Shown: positions 1 to 9,712, counted from the first letter of the stretch. The stretch: DNA of 52,622 nt from Zobellia amurskyensis (GCF_009725985.1 NZ_RCNR01000031.1:1-52622), one strand, 5' to 3'. Numbers and translations are program-made. Notes: generated by a model not told the origin, from the sequence alone.

Positions 1-1
1 T

Positions 2-493
2 GGGTATCCTATTGGTACTGTAGAGAATATGAAAAAGCTTCATATTGATGTTTCAGGATGTAGGACAATTGGTAATGAGGATTTTGAATATTTAAAAAGA
101 AATAATTGTAAGCCATTAGTTGGAGATGTGTTATTCTCAAAAGATGGTACTATAGGTAAAACATTTGTTTTCAATCAAAAAGATGATTTAGTATTACTTT
201 CTTCAATTGCGATCATCAGAACTAAAAAAGAAACTTTATTACCAGAATTCTGTTCGTTGATGCTAGAGTCACCAGTTTTTATTACAGAAATTGAAAAACG
301 AAAATCAGGAACAGCTCTTAAAAGAATTGTTTTAAAAGACATTAAAAAATTTAGAGTTAATCTCCCGTCAATCGAAATTCAAAGAGAAGTATCTAATTAT
401 CTAATTTCTTTGAATATGAGTATTAGCATATTAGAATCCAAAATTCTAAGCTCCAAAGCCTTACAAAAGAGTTTAATTAATCAGGTGTTTTAA
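2..493 (+). CDS. hsdS: Type I restriction specificity subunit HsdS, 3' part (5' end outside window)
   Basis: The frame is open from base 2, so the visible 154-residue ATG form at 29 is only the tail of a longer gene cut by the window edge. HsdS gives a type I restriction-modification complex its DNA target through two target recognition domains separated by conserved helices. Visible here are the end of a recognition domain (SKDGTIGKTFVF, the usual 'D(G/T)xG' strand pair), then the family motif LPSIEIQREVSNYL (usual LPxxxEQxxI), then a C-terminal helix ending in a leucine/serine-rich coil, as in the distal conserved region. hsdM is presumably upstream, outside the window; hsdR is at 12221-15187. 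The stop is directly followed by the mcrB start with no spacer, so the two genes are probably cotranscribed. Confidence 0.82.
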   Translation, partial: GYPIGTVENMKKLHIDVSGCRTIGNEDFEYLKRNNCKPLVGDVLFSKDGTIGKTFVFNQKDDLVLLSSIAIIRTKKETLLPEFCSLMLESPVFITEIEKRKSGTALKRIVLKDIKKFRVNLPSIEIQREVSNYLISLNMSISILESKILSSKALQKSLINQVF

Positions 494-2506
494 ATGTGGC
501 ATATGAATTCTAAGAAAGAACTTATATCGTATTTCAGTAAAGAATATACTGTTGATATGCATGCAAAAAACACTACGTATGCAACTGCTAATAATGGATT
601 GTGGTGGTTAAATATAACAGTAGATAAATTTGATAGAGTTGTTCATTTTATATTAAGAACTGATAAGAATGCTTATTGGCTTGAACTACAGCCTGGTTTT
701 GTTGATAATCTTGCCGAATATTTTAGAATACGCCCAGATAGAAACGCCATAGATTTGGAAATTGTTTCGCATGAAGGTGATACATATATGCATGACACCA
801 AAAATGGTGGAACTGGTTTTAACTTTAGCCCATATATAAAGGCTACAATTAAAATTAATGACACTAACGAGCAGTCTAAAAATCCAATTTACTGGCATAT
901 TCAAATGAATCAACCAGAAAACAGAAATGGAGTAGTTTTAAATTCTGTGGATTTATTAAAGGAAAAAACGCCAGTTATTGGCACTGGGGAATGGGATGAT
1001 TTACAATGCGATTATTTTAAGGGCAATGTTGAAGATGCTATGGAGGTTGGTGATGTGGTACTCATTCGGGAAGGCAAAACTCCGGTAGCTCTAGCTACCA
1101 TACAATCATCAAGTTTTACATCGGATAGTTTGGCCCAAAAGTACATTAATGTGAATTTCAGGGAAGTCAAGGTTTTAGATTGGCACGCAGGGAATGAATA
1201 TTTTCCAATGACCCAAGGTACTTTAGGTAGGCTTATAAATGAACAAAAACCTTCTTATCAATTTATAGATAGATGGTATAAAAGAATCAATACATCTTCA
1301 AAAATGAGTGATTTATTAAAAATTTTAGAGTATAAGAAACAAATCATTCTACAAGGCCCTCCTGGTACTGGGAAAACCTTCATGGCAAAAGAAATGGCTT
1401 ATAAAGTTGTTACAGGAAATAGTCTTTCCCGAGATACTAAGTTGCGCAAACAACAATTGGATAATGAAGAATTTAAAGATTCTTATGAGCTTATTCAATT
1501 TCACCCTGCCTATTCTTACGAAGATTTTGTACGAGGTATTGTTGCGGAAACACAAGGGGAGAAGGTTCACTATGTAACTAAGAATAAAATTCTTGCTAAA
1601 ATGGCAAAGAAGGCAAAAGAGAATCTTGACCGTAGCGAAAAAAGTGTAAGCGACTTAAAACAAGATGAGCGATATCAAATGGCACTAGAAGGGTTGATTG
1701 ATAAGGTACAGTCCGAAATTGACACTAACGATTCTGGTAAATATTTTTTAACAGATTCCGGTTTCATTTTTGATTGCGACGATGAATATTTTAGATATAC
1801 TGGCGAAGCCTGGCAGTCTAGCTTTAGAATTCCTTTTGATGAGCTGATTATTATAGCGAAGAACAATTTAAGGTCAAGGCAAGCCATAAAAAAATCAAAA
1901 GAAGTACGTGGTAGTAGCCGGCAGCATGCAACGTACCTTTGGAAATTAATGGAAGAATATTATAAGCTACTTGATGAGTATCCTATTCCAACAGAAATTG
2001 TTAAAGAGAAAGCTAAAAAATATGTGCTCATCATTGACGAAATAAATCGTGCAAACCTACCTGCTGTATTGGGAGAGTTAATCTATGCATTTGAATACCG
2101 GAATCAACCTGTAAATACTATATATCCTATCGCAGAGGATTACAAGATTACACTTCCTGATAATCTTTATATCATAGGTACCATGAATACCGCAGACCGT
2201 TCTGTGGGCCACATAGATTATGCTATTCGTCGTCGCTTTGCTTTTGTAGATGTTCTACCAGATATTAATGTGGTTCCAGATTACGCAAAACAACATTTTG
2301 AAACTGTAGCATCTTTATTTACAAAAGATTATTTAACATCAGATTTTAAAAGAAAAGATGTGCAAATAGGTCATAGCTATTTTATGGCAGGAAGTGAAGA
2401 AGAACTGGACATAAAAATCAAATATGAAGTTGTTCCAATTTTAAAGGAATATGTGAAAGATGGCGTGTTGTTGGAAGAAGCTATACCAGAGATAGAAAAA
2501 TTATAA
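494..2506 (+). CDS. mcrB: McrB-like AAA+ GTPase with unusual N-terminal domains
   Basis: McrB forms a hexameric GTP-driven AAA+ motor that works with the nuclease McrC to cut DNA carrying modified bases. Visible: Walker A GPPGTGKT near residue 288, Walker B VLIIDEINRAN near 511, and the McrB signature GTMNTADRSV near 563 followed by the RRRF arginines. Residues 1-118 (WWLN...WLELQPGF...DLEI...GGTGFNFS) form a domain that recurs as a separate protein at 10541-10903. Residues about 130-255 (GTGEWDDLQCDYF, VGDVVLIREGKTPVALATI) look like an EVE/PUA-type modified-base reader; this is an inference from strand pattern only. The start abuts the hsdS stop. A second ATG at 503 matches the start of the paralogous domain and may be the real one. 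mcrC follows with no gap. Confidence 0.88.
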   Translation: MWHMNSKKELISYFSKEYTVDMHAKNTTYATANNGLWWLNITVDKFDRVVHFILRTDKNAYWLELQPGFVDNLAEYFRIRPDRNAIDLEIVSHEGDTYMHDTKNGGTGFNFSPYIKATIKINDTNEQSKNPIYWHIQMNQPENRNGVVLNSVDLLKEKTPVIGTGEWDDLQCDYFKGNVEDAMEVGDVVLIREGKTPVALATIQSSSFTSDSLAQKYINVNFREVKVLDWHAGNEYFPMTQGTLGRLINEQKPSYQFIDRWYKRINTSSKMSDLLKILEYKKQIILQGPPGTGKTFMAKEMAYKVVTGNSLSRDTKLRKQQLDNEEFKDSYELIQFHPAYSYEDFVRGIVAETQGEKVHYVTKNKILAKMAKKAKENLDRSEKSVSDLKQDERYQMALEGLIDKVQSEIDTNDSGKYFLTDSGFIFDCDDEYFRYTGEAWQSSFRIPFDELIIIAKNNLRSRQAIKKSKEVRGSSRQHATYLWKLMEEYYKLLDEYPIPTEIVKEKAKKYVLIIDEINRANLPAVLGELIYAFEYRNQPVNTIYPIAEDYKITLPDNLYIIGTMNTADRSVGHIDYAIRRRFAFVDVLPDINVVPDYAKQHFETVASLFTKDYLTSDFKRKDVQIGHSYFMAGSEEELDIKIKYEVVPILKEYVKDGVLLEEAIPEIEKL

Positions 2507-3790
2507 ATGCCAAATACAATCGAAATAATATCAATTGGAGAGCATAAAGGAATGCACACTATCACAGATAGTACATCTATAAATGCATATTATTTTAAAA
2601 ACCAAAAATTCGGAAAATATAAATCTCAAAATAAACCATGTTTTTCAATTGAAAATAACCGAGTAACCTCCAATTACTTTATTGGTGTAGATTGGTTGTG
2701 CAAAACTAGTAATCGCGCCATTTGTATTTCACCAAAATTAAACAATGATGGTTTTGAAACCGATTACTTAAAAATGCTTTTAACCTGTTTAAATGATGCG
2801 GTAGCATCCAAACATATTAATAATATTTATGAAATTAAAAGTCAAGATGACCCTATAGAAATCAATCAATCGTTAGACTTATTATCACCTTTGTTAGTAA
2901 TTCAATTTCTGAATTTAGTAAAGCAATTAGTTAAAAATGGATTGAAGAAATCATATTATCGCGAAGAGAAACATTTAAACGCTCGTGTAAAAGGGAAGTT
3001 GTTAGTTTCGCAAACGCTTAAAAGATACACTTATAAAAATGAGCCTTTAAAGACAATATGCGCATTTGATACATTTGGTTTAAATCATCCTGAGAATCAA
3101 TTATTAAAAGCTGGACTTTTATTTGTTCAAAAATATTTAAGCTCTTATCCGGAATATGCTGCTTTAGCATCAAACGCTTTGCAATTTTGTCTACCTGCTT
3201 TTGAAGAAGTTACCGTTCCTAAAAAAGTATCAAGCTTACAAAACTTTAAAACATCACCTTTCTTTAGTAGTTATAAGGAAGCAATTAGTATAGCAAAACT
3301 TATTCTAAAACGTTTTGGGCATAACGTAAGGACTATAGAAGCTAGTAAAATAAAAACACAACCATTTTGGATTAATATGCCTCTTTTGTTTGAGTTATAC
3401 GCCTTTACCTTTCTACGGAAAAGGTATGGAGGTAATATACATTATCAATACAAGTCAAATTACCAAGAGTTAGATTTCCTATTGACTCTCCAAGGTCAAG
3501 AGATGGTAATTGACACTAAGTATAAAACAAAATATGGCAGAGGTAAAAACAATAAGGAAGATATTAGACAACTAGCCGGATATGCTAGAATGGATAAAGT
3601 ATATAAGGAACTAAGTAAGCCAAAAAATGAAATTATTGACTGCCTTATAATATATCCCATTCGAGACAAAGAAAACCAACAAAACGGTTTATTAAATTTA
3701 GAACAAAAGATATCGATTGATAAATATAATGGGTTTTATAGTTTAGGCCTTTATGTGCCTAGTATTAATACTAAAGCTGGAGAAAATTAA
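2507..3790 (+). CDS. mcrC: McrC-like PD-(D/E)XK nuclease subunit
   Basis: McrC is the nuclease partner of McrB: it stimulates GTP hydrolysis and supplies the cutting centre. The 427-residue protein has the usual McrC layout, an N-terminal beta-rich McrB-binding part and a C-terminal PD-(D/E)XK fold. The nuclease motif is readable as ELDFLL near residue 322 and VIDTKYK near 334-338, giving the D...D-x-K set. ATG follows the mcrB TAA directly, so translation is probably coupled. Sixty-eight bases without an evident terminator separate it from the helicase gene. Length and motifs are normal; no damage is visible. Confidence 0.86.
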   Translation: MPNTIEIISIGEHKGMHTITDSTSINAYYFKNQKFGKYKSQNKPCFSIENNRVTSNYFIGVDWLCKTSNRAICISPKLNNDGFETDYLKMLLTCLNDAVASKHINNIYEIKSQDDPIEINQSLDLLSPLLVIQFLNLVKQLVKNGLKKSYYREEKHLNARVKGKLLVSQTLKRYTYKNEPLKTICAFDTFGLNHPENQLLKAGLLFVQKYLSSYPEYAALASNALQFCLPAFEEVTVPKKVSSLQNFKTSPFFSSYKEAISIAKLILKRFGHNVRTIEASKIKTQPFWINMPLLFELYAFTFLRKRYGGNIHYQYKSNYQELDFLLTLQGQEMVIDTKYKTKYGRGKNNKEDIRQLAGYARMDKVYKELSKPKNEIIDCLIIYPIRDKENQQNGLLNLEQKISIDKYNGFYSLGLYVPSINTKAGEN

Positions 3791-3858
3791 AAGTTTGGAG
3801 AACTTAAAAGAATTTTGCAAGAGAATGTAAATTATAAAACCGCAATAACCACTAACCC

Positions 3859-6800
3859 ATGTTTAGTTTAAAAGCAGCATACTATACAGAAGAAGTCAAC
3901 CAATTTTTAACGGGTTTTGTAAGTCCTACGGTTTTAAAAAAACTAACCCATGAATTAAGTGGTTTTACGGTATTTAACGCGCCCAACTACATAGAGAAGG
4001 ATAACTTGCCTCCACTGTATAAAGTAGCTTGGAATTTGCTTAACCGTGGTAATCACACCCGGGCATCTTTACACCTAAGCTCATATTTAATAAAAAAGTA
4101 TTTCGGAGTAGAGTTTTCCAAATTCAACACTACGCAACCCGTTATTACCGCAAACCCAATTACATTAAATGTAGAGATAGACGCTGTTGAGCTTACTCAA
4201 TTTCTAGAGGCGCTACCGCATTTAGAAGAAGTAGATACGGTACAATATGGCGGTTTGTATAACAGTATATATCAGTATTTCAATACAATTATCTTGTTTG
4301 CCCAACTACAAAAAACCATGCTGTTTTGTCTTTTGGCGAATCAGAAACCAACGCAGTTCGTAATTAAGGGTTTAATACCAGAAGAAACAAAACTGTTACA
4401 AGAAGATTTAAATCAATTGTTTACTGCTCTTAATACTCTTATTACGCCAGCAGAAACGCCAATTGCATTGTTGGGCGAAAATGCTTTGAGCAATACGGTA
4501 ACCATTAACTGTGAGAGCAATAACGGGGACGATATTTTCATAGGTAATGATTATGATGAAAATACACATCTTCCTTTTACCTTTTTATTTGATAGAAGAA
4601 TACAATACGTGCCCCTAGGTACGCTATTGGAAGAAGAAGTAGAAGGTACAAATGGCAACATACAGACCCAACGGTTTATCTATGATGCCCCTGAAAAAAA
4701 GGAAGCCTTACGCTACTTTTTACGGAACATTTTTAGAAAGTCCGGCTTTAGGCCCGGCCAAGAGGCCATTATTAACAGGGCGCTTCCGGGACAAGATGTA
4801 ATCGGCCTTTTGCCCACCGGTGGCGGTAAGTCGCTTACTTTTCAGATTTGTGCACTATTGCACCCTGGCGTTACCGTGGTGGTAGACCCCATTAACTCCT
4901 TAATGAAAGACCAGTATGACAAACTACTGGAAAACGGTATTACCAATGTAAACTTCATCAACTCCTTTGACGACAAAGATTCCAGGGCGAGCAAGTTTGA
5001 AGAATTGCAAAAAGGCAATACGCTCATAGTTTTTGTTTCCCCCGAGCGTTTTCAGATGCAGAATTTTAGAACTACGCTGGCTGCTAGCAAAAATACAGGG
5101 GTGTATTTTAGCTATGCGGTTATAGATGAAGCGCATTGCGTGTCGGAATGGGGGCACGATTTTAGGCATGTTTACCTAAACTTGGCCGAAAACCTAAGAA
5201 GACACTGTCCTACCAAAAACGAAGACCTTACCTTTTTTGGATTGACCGCTACCGCTTCTTTTGATGTATTGGCTGATGTACAAAGAGAATTAGGTTTGTC
5301 AGATGATGCTATTGTAACCCTGCCAGCAGAAGCCATAGACCGTAAAGAACTCAACTTTAAGATACTCTCGATAAATCTTAAAATGGAAGAAAATTTGGTA
5401 TTTCATGAACGGGAACGACAACTAGCTACAGTGAAATATCCTGTTCTACAGCAGTTTTTAAAAGAAATTCCTACTTCAATTAGTAAACTAGAAGACCAAT
5501 ATGGTTTAATTGGCACAAATAATAATTTTTATGAAGCTATTGATGGTCGGTATAAAAATGCTGGGGTAATCTTTTGTCCGTCTAAATCGGATAAATTAGC
5601 TAGTGGGGTCCTCCATTTAAAAAATGGTAATGGGAGAGAGTTCACAGGCCTAAACACATTACCTTTTTTAAATATCTCTACTTTTTTTGGAGGCGGAAAT
5701 GATGACAGCATAACCAATAATATCGTTAACCAAGCGGCAGAAGAATCATTACAAAACCAAAATGATTTTTTAAGAAATCTTACCAATCTAATGATGGCCA
5801 CTAAGGCCTTTGGTATGGGTATAGACAAACCCAATATTAGATATTCTGTACACTACAGTTTTCCTAATTCCGTAGAAAGTTTTTACCAAGAGGCGGGTAG
5901 GGCAGGTAGAGACCGGCAACCTTCGCTATGTACAATTCTATATCATCCCACCGATGCAGAAATGAATATAGAATTTTTTAAAAGTGGGTTTAAGGGAGAG
6001 AAACGAGAAAAAGAAATAATAGAGGAGCTTTTAGACCAGGTACAATACGAAGATGAGTTTTTTGTAAAGCTATTTGGTAGAAAAATTAAGGCGAAGTTTA
6101 ATGAAGTAAAATCTGTTAATCTGTCTAATGACAGGTATGTTTATATAAATGGACAATGGAGCAACAATGTTGTTGATAGGGTTACAATAGGTGTTTTGGA
6201 CTTAGAGCGCAATTTAAGGAGTTATGAACCGCAAAATTTTGATGTAGACAAAGCCAATGAAATTTTAGAGTTTGCAAGAAAAACTTTGAAAGAACTATGC
6301 CCAAATGGTGAATATTTATCATGGTTTAAAACCAAAAATACTGAAGGTATTAGAACCCTTATTACAAAGAACAAGTCTGATCAGCATACTTTGTTGATAG
6401 GTTTTAATAATAATGCAATTTCTAAAATAACTGAAGTTATAAAACATCAGGGTTATCCGGACTTTAGGGATAAAATTGTAACAGCAGCGTATAGTTTCAC
6501 TTCTGGGCCAGAAGACTTGGTAGAAAATTTATATACTAAATATAGAAGTGCAAGGATAGAAGAAAATATAGAAGGACCAGACGAACTAGAACTTAACCCT
6601 GATACTATTGCGTTTATAATAAAGAACTATCACAGAATAAGAACAGTTTCAGATACCCAACGAGCCATATACAGGCTAAACTTATTAGGTATTGTAGATG
6701 ATTATGTAATTGATTATAGTGAGCGGTTTATAGAGGTGTATTTTAAAGCTAAAAATGATAGGGAGTATAAAGACAATTTTCAAGCATATTTACGGCGTTA

Positions 6801-7509
6801 TCTAGGCATTGAGTCTTCAAAAAAATGGTTGTCCAAAACTAAAAGAAAAGACAAAGATGATATTTTAACAGGTGTAATGTACACGCTTATAGAGTTTATA
6901 GAAAGTGAAGTCGCTAAAAAACGGGAACGCTCCATCAACTACATGCAACAATTGTGCGAGGTGTATTTAGAAGTAGGTGAACGGGAGTTTCGTGACAGGA
7001 TGATTCGATATTTCACTTCTAAATACGCAAGAACAGATTACTTACCAACAGATACAGATAATGGGCGAAAAGCAAACTGCTTTATCGTAAAAAAATATAT
7101 CAATTATATTGACAATCCACCAGATGGTTTGGGAGGACAAATAGATAATGCTAAACATTTACGTGGTGCATGCGACAACCTACGTATTAATATGAAAGAA
7201 AATGCCAGCATAGATTTATTAACAGCATTCAGTCTTTTTGCACTAGAGCTAAAACAAGAGGATACGCTTGAAAGTGCGCAGAAAAAACCTTTAGTCAAAC
7301 AAGCAAAAGAATTATATGAAAATGGTTTTAAACAAATGCTCAGGATAGATTCTTGGGACAGTGTATTAGAACTAATTAAAATATTTAATAACAAAGTATT
7401 GGATTTCAATGTTGCTGTAAAACCCATGTTAGAAGAATTAGCATTAATTATTTTGGCCAATAGAACCAATTACCAATTAACCACACTCATGAATAAACTT
7501 AACAAATAA
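3859..7509 (+). CDS. Long RecQ-like superfamily 2 DNA helicase, probably defence-related
   Basis: The SF2 helicase core spans about residues 290-690: GFRPGQEAII (motif 0), LLPTGGGKSLTFQ (Walker A, about 316-328), VIDEAHCVSEWGHDFR (DEAH box, about 421), FFGLTATAS (motif III), GVIFCPS (motif IV) and FYQEAGRAGRDR (motif VI, about 676). The DEAHCVSxWGHDFR and QExGRAGRDR strings are typical RecQ. Unlike housekeeping RecQ (about 600-700 residues), it has about 290 extra N-terminal and about 530 extra C-terminal residues that I do not recognise; I see no HRDC domain. It unwinds or translocates on DNA; a defence role is inferred from its location between McrBC and other nucleases. Its TAA overlaps the next ATG by one base (TAATG), so it probably works with the tail-anchored coiled-coil protein that follows. 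Confidence 0.8.
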   Translation: MFSLKAAYYTEEVNQFLTGFVSPTVLKKLTHELSGFTVFNAPNYIEKDNLPPLYKVAWNLLNRGNHTRASLHLSSYLIKKYFGVEFSKFNTTQPVITANPITLNVEIDAVELTQFLEALPHLEEVDTVQYGGLYNSIYQYFNTIILFAQLQKTMLFCLLANQKPTQFVIKGLIPEETKLLQEDLNQLFTALNTLITPAETPIALLGENALSNTVTINCESNNGDDIFIGNDYDENTHLPFTFLFDRRIQYVPLGTLLEEEVEGTNGNIQTQRFIYDAPEKKEALRYFLRNIFRKSGFRPGQEAIINRALPGQDVIGLLPTGGGKSLTFQICALLHPGVTVVVDPINSLMKDQYDKLLENGITNVNFINSFDDKDSRASKFEELQKGNTLIVFVSPERFQMQNFRTTLAASKNTGVYFSYAVIDEAHCVSEWGHDFRHVYLNLAENLRRHCPTKNEDLTFFGLTATASFDVLADVQRELGLSDDAIVTLPAEAIDRKELNFKILSINLKMEENLVFHERERQLATVKYPVLQQFLKEIPTSISKLEDQYGLIGTNNNFYEAIDGRYKNAGVIFCPSKSDKLASGVLHLKNGNGREFTGLNTLPFLNISTFFGGGNDDSITNNIVNQAAEESLQNQNDFLRNLTNLMMATKAFGMGIDKPNIRYSVHYSFPNSVESFYQEAGRAGRDRQPSLCTILYHPTDAEMNIEFFKSGFKGEKREKEIIEELLDQVQYEDEFFVKLFGRKIKAKFNEVKSVNLSNDRYVYINGQWSNNVVDRVTIGVLDLERNLRSYEPQNFDVDKANEILEFARKTLKELCPNGEYLSWFKTKNTEGIRTLITKNKSDQHTLLIGFNNNAISKITEVIKHQGYPDFRDKIVTAAYSFTSGPEDLVENLYTKYRSARIEENIEGPDELELNPDTIAFIIKNYHRIRTVSDTQRAIYRLNLLGIVDDYVIDYSERFIEVYFKAKNDREYKDNFQAYLRRYLGIESSKKWLSKTKRKDKDDILTGVMYTLIEFIESEVAKKRERSINYMQQLCEVYLEVGEREFRDRMIRYFTSKYARTDYLPTDTDNGRKANCFIVKKYINYIDNPPDGLGGQIDNAKHLRGACDNLRINMKENASIDLLTAFSLFALELKQEDTLESAQKKPLVKQAKELYENGFKQMLRIDSWDSVLELIKIFNNKVLDFNVAVKPMLEELALIILANRTNYQLTTLMNKLNK

Positions 7510-8132
7510 TGGAAAAGACCATAGAATTACAGAAAGAATTTGAGTCTCTAATAACTCAGTTAAGTAAGTTAAGGACAATTAATGAGTTAACAAATGAGAA
7601 TTCTAGAAATGCAAAAGTTACTATTGAAACTGTATCTGACTTAGTCTCTAATTTGTCAAAGCTTAAAGATGATTTAATTGGAAATTTTGAGGAGAGGAAA
7701 CAGAGTTTTGATACTTCGATAGAACATTTTAATCAATCTATACTGGATATCAAAGAAAGATTTGAGACAGAGGTTACGGAACAACATAAAACACTAAAAG
7801 AGATAAACAGAAAAAACGGTAAAGATGTTGCTGGCGTTCAAAATCAACTATTAAAACAAGTAAATAGTTTTGAAAATCAATTAAAGGTATCTACGGAAAC
7901 CGCTGAAATACATTTTGGAGAGCTAAGGAAGTCAACCGCTAAATCCATTGAAGAAAACTTTAACCTAGTTAAAGATGATATAAAACGTGTGTCAAATTCC
8001 GTTGAACTGCTAGAATATGATATGTCAAAGAAGTTAGAAAAAAGTAGAAGAGAAACTAAAGATTTAAAAAAAGTCATCATTACTGTAGGGGTGCTATTGT
8101 TTGTAGCCCTGATTGTTTTGAAGTTTGTTTAA
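7509..8132 (+). CDS. Coiled-coil protein with C-terminal membrane anchor, partner of the helicase
   Basis: No family is recognised. The 207-residue protein has no signal peptide. Residues 1-185 are almost entirely heptad-rich, charged helix (Leu/Ile at regular spacing with Lys, Glu, Asn), and residues about 188-206 form one hydrophobic segment (VIITVGVLLFVALIVLKFV) ending at the C-terminus. It therefore reads as a tail-anchored inner-membrane protein with a long cytoplasmic coiled coil, like a ruler or tether. The start codon overlaps the helicase stop by one base, which ties the two stoichiometrically. Inference: it could anchor or sense the helicase at the membrane. Confident as a gene, unsure of function. 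Confidence 0.72.
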   Translation: MEKTIELQKEFESLITQLSKLRTINELTNENSRNAKVTIETVSDLVSNLSKLKDDLIGNFEERKQSFDTSIEHFNQSILDIKERFETEVTEQHKTLKEINRKNGKDVAGVQNQLLKQVNSFENQLKVSTETAEIHFGELRKSTAKSIEENFNLVKDDIKRVSNSVELLEYDMSKKLEKSRRETKDLKKVIITVGVLLFVALIVLKFV

Positions 8133-8167
8133 AAAAACGCGTTGTGATATAAATATTTAAAATCTGA

Positions 8168-9106
8168 ATGTATCAAATGAGTCATAAGAAATTAAGAAAA
8201 GAAGTTTTAGAGATTAATGAAGCTAATGATATTTTTAGTGGTGGTTACATTAAAGAATATGATGAGAATGCAGATTTAATCTATTGGGTGGAGCATGATT
8301 TATACGGTAGCTATGCTTCTAAGCTTACTTATGACCAGCAAAGAAGAACTGTAAACGAGGAAATTGAAATAAGGAAGTCATATGGGGAGCCGAGTGAAAA
8401 ACGAGAAAAGAGATATGAGTATTATGAATTAGGGTACCGAATTTTAGAATACCAAACGCAAATAATAGATGATAGTAGCACTGCTCCACAATTTAAAAGT
8501 GGAGGTTTAATAACTCCAGAAGAAATGAGTGCAGAATACCCTAGAGATGTAAATGAACTATTGTCTATTGAGGATATTACCCTTAACAAAGATGGCATAG
8601 TGCACTCTAGAAAAATTACAAATCTATTGGATAACGAAACAGAGTTGATAGAATATGAATATGTAGATGGTAATCTTTCGAAAGAAGTGTTTTTTGATAT
8701 TGTGAAAAAAGAAAAGAAAATTTCGAAAGAAATTATACTTGAATACGGCTATGAAACCATAATAGTTTTTAGAAGTAAAAAAACTTACCCCGTAGTAACT
8801 AAAAAAGTTATTACATACCAGCAACAGAAAGACCCGGTCATAGACATTTCAAAACACCTTTATTCGATTAATAAAGATAAAACTATTACGCTAAATCACG
8901 ACATAACTGATGATCAATGCAAATTTGATTTTGAAGGTAATCTTATACAAAAGATTATGTGTTTTGGTGAAAGGATTATCTATGTTAACGATTATTTGCC
9001 TCCAGATAATAAGCTTCTAAAATCTGTTCATGAAGTAATGGTTTATGAAGACATAGAAGAGCCGTATAAAGTTATGAGCAAAAGGTATTTTTATTATTTC
9101 GAATAG
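8168..9106 (+). CDS. Unrecognised 312-residue defence-island protein
   Basis: Not assigned to a family. It is a soluble, acidic, Tyr-, Glu- and Lys-rich protein without signal peptide or membrane segment. Short beta-hairpin-like units with a D-x-x-(G/A)-x-L pattern recur (YDENADLIYW, YVDGNLSKE, DFEGNLIQK), reminiscent of YD-type or antitoxin-like repeat proteins, but too few and too divergent to call. Alternative ATG at 8177 would remove three residues. It lies 35 bases after the coiled-coil gene and 15 bases before the next gene, in the same orientation, so it is likely part of the same transcript as the RecQ-like helicase. Confidence 0.6.
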   Translation: MYQMSHKKLRKEVLEINEANDIFSGGYIKEYDENADLIYWVEHDLYGSYASKLTYDQQRRTVNEEIEIRKSYGEPSEKREKRYEYYELGYRILEYQTQIIDDSSTAPQFKSGGLITPEEMSAEYPRDVNELLSIEDITLNKDGIVHSRKITNLLDNETELIEYEYVDGNLSKEVFFDIVKKEKKISKEIILEYGYETIIVFRSKKTYPVVTKKVITYQQQKDPVIDISKHLYSINKDKTITLNHDITDDQCKFDFEGNLIQKIMCFGERIIYVNDYLPPDNKLLKSVHEVMVYEDIEEPYKVMSKRYFYYFE

Positions 9107-9121
9107 GTTAATTTTTAATGT

Positions 9122-9673
9122 ATGATAACTCCAGAGGATTGTATAAAGTATTTGTTAACCTTAAAAAGTAACGGTGTTTATACAATGCAGAAGATTGAAT
9201 TCTGGCTTTTACAATATTCAGATTTTTACAAAGAAACGTGTAGTCTAGTTAGCAGTAACGATATTTTTGAACTGGACAATGGACAAGATGTTCGTCTGCC
9301 ATCATTTTGGAATAGTACCGATAACGACAAGTTTTTAGATTTATACAAAGCACTAGATATCATTTCAGACTTTCACAGAGCGGAAAATCATATGAGGGAT
9401 ACGTTGGTAGAGTATCATACGGTTAAAAACTGCCAATCCGATTTAAAACAATGGATTAGAAAAAACGAATATCTAATCGCTGACAAATATGCTTCTTTTT
9501 ACTTTGATTACTTAGATTATGATGAAGACGATAATGAATTGAACCTTTTAGTATATGTAGAATCAGTAAAGGAATTTCAAATTTATATAGATAAAAATGA
9601 GTTCAAATATACACTTGAATTTCTTAATTTATTTCAAGATTCATCGTCAGCTGAACAAAGTTTAGAAAATTGA
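9122..9673 (+). CDS. Unrecognised 183-residue defence-island protein
   Basis: No family recognised. It is a mainly helical, acidic cytoplasmic protein with several aromatic-rich stretches (FWLLQYSDFYKE, YASFYFDYLDYDEDD) and no membrane segment or nuclease motif that I can see. It starts 15 bases after the preceding stop and ends 39 bases before the HARE-HTH/GIY-YIG gene. Size and acidity would fit an immunity or adaptor protein for one of the neighbouring enzymes, but this is only inferred from context. Confidence 0.55.
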   Translation: MITPEDCIKYLLTLKSNGVYTMQKIEFWLLQYSDFYKETCSLVSSNDIFELDNGQDVRLPSFWNSTDNDKFLDLYKALDIISDFHRAENHMRDTLVEYHTVKNCQSDLKQWIRKNEYLIADKYASFYFDYLDYDEDDNELNLLVYVESVKEFQIYIDKNEFKYTLEFLNLFQDSSSAEQSLEN

Positions 9674-9712
9674 ATATCACATCATTTTTGAAGTAGCTTG
9701 AACAGTTAAATT

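Noticed and set aside
5529-5834. Minus-strand open frame inside the helicase gene
   Set aside because: It is a shadow of the helicase reading frame; its protein has no recognisable features.
7104-7469. Minus-strand 121-codon open frame inside the helicase 3' part
   Set aside because: Serine/leucine-rich shadow of the coding strand, no start context or neighbours in that direction.
3859-7509. Naming the helicase as housekeeping RecQ or as part of a known defence system
   Set aside because: Length is nearly double that of RecQ with no HRDC visible, and the partner genes do not match the gene sets of the named defence systems I know.
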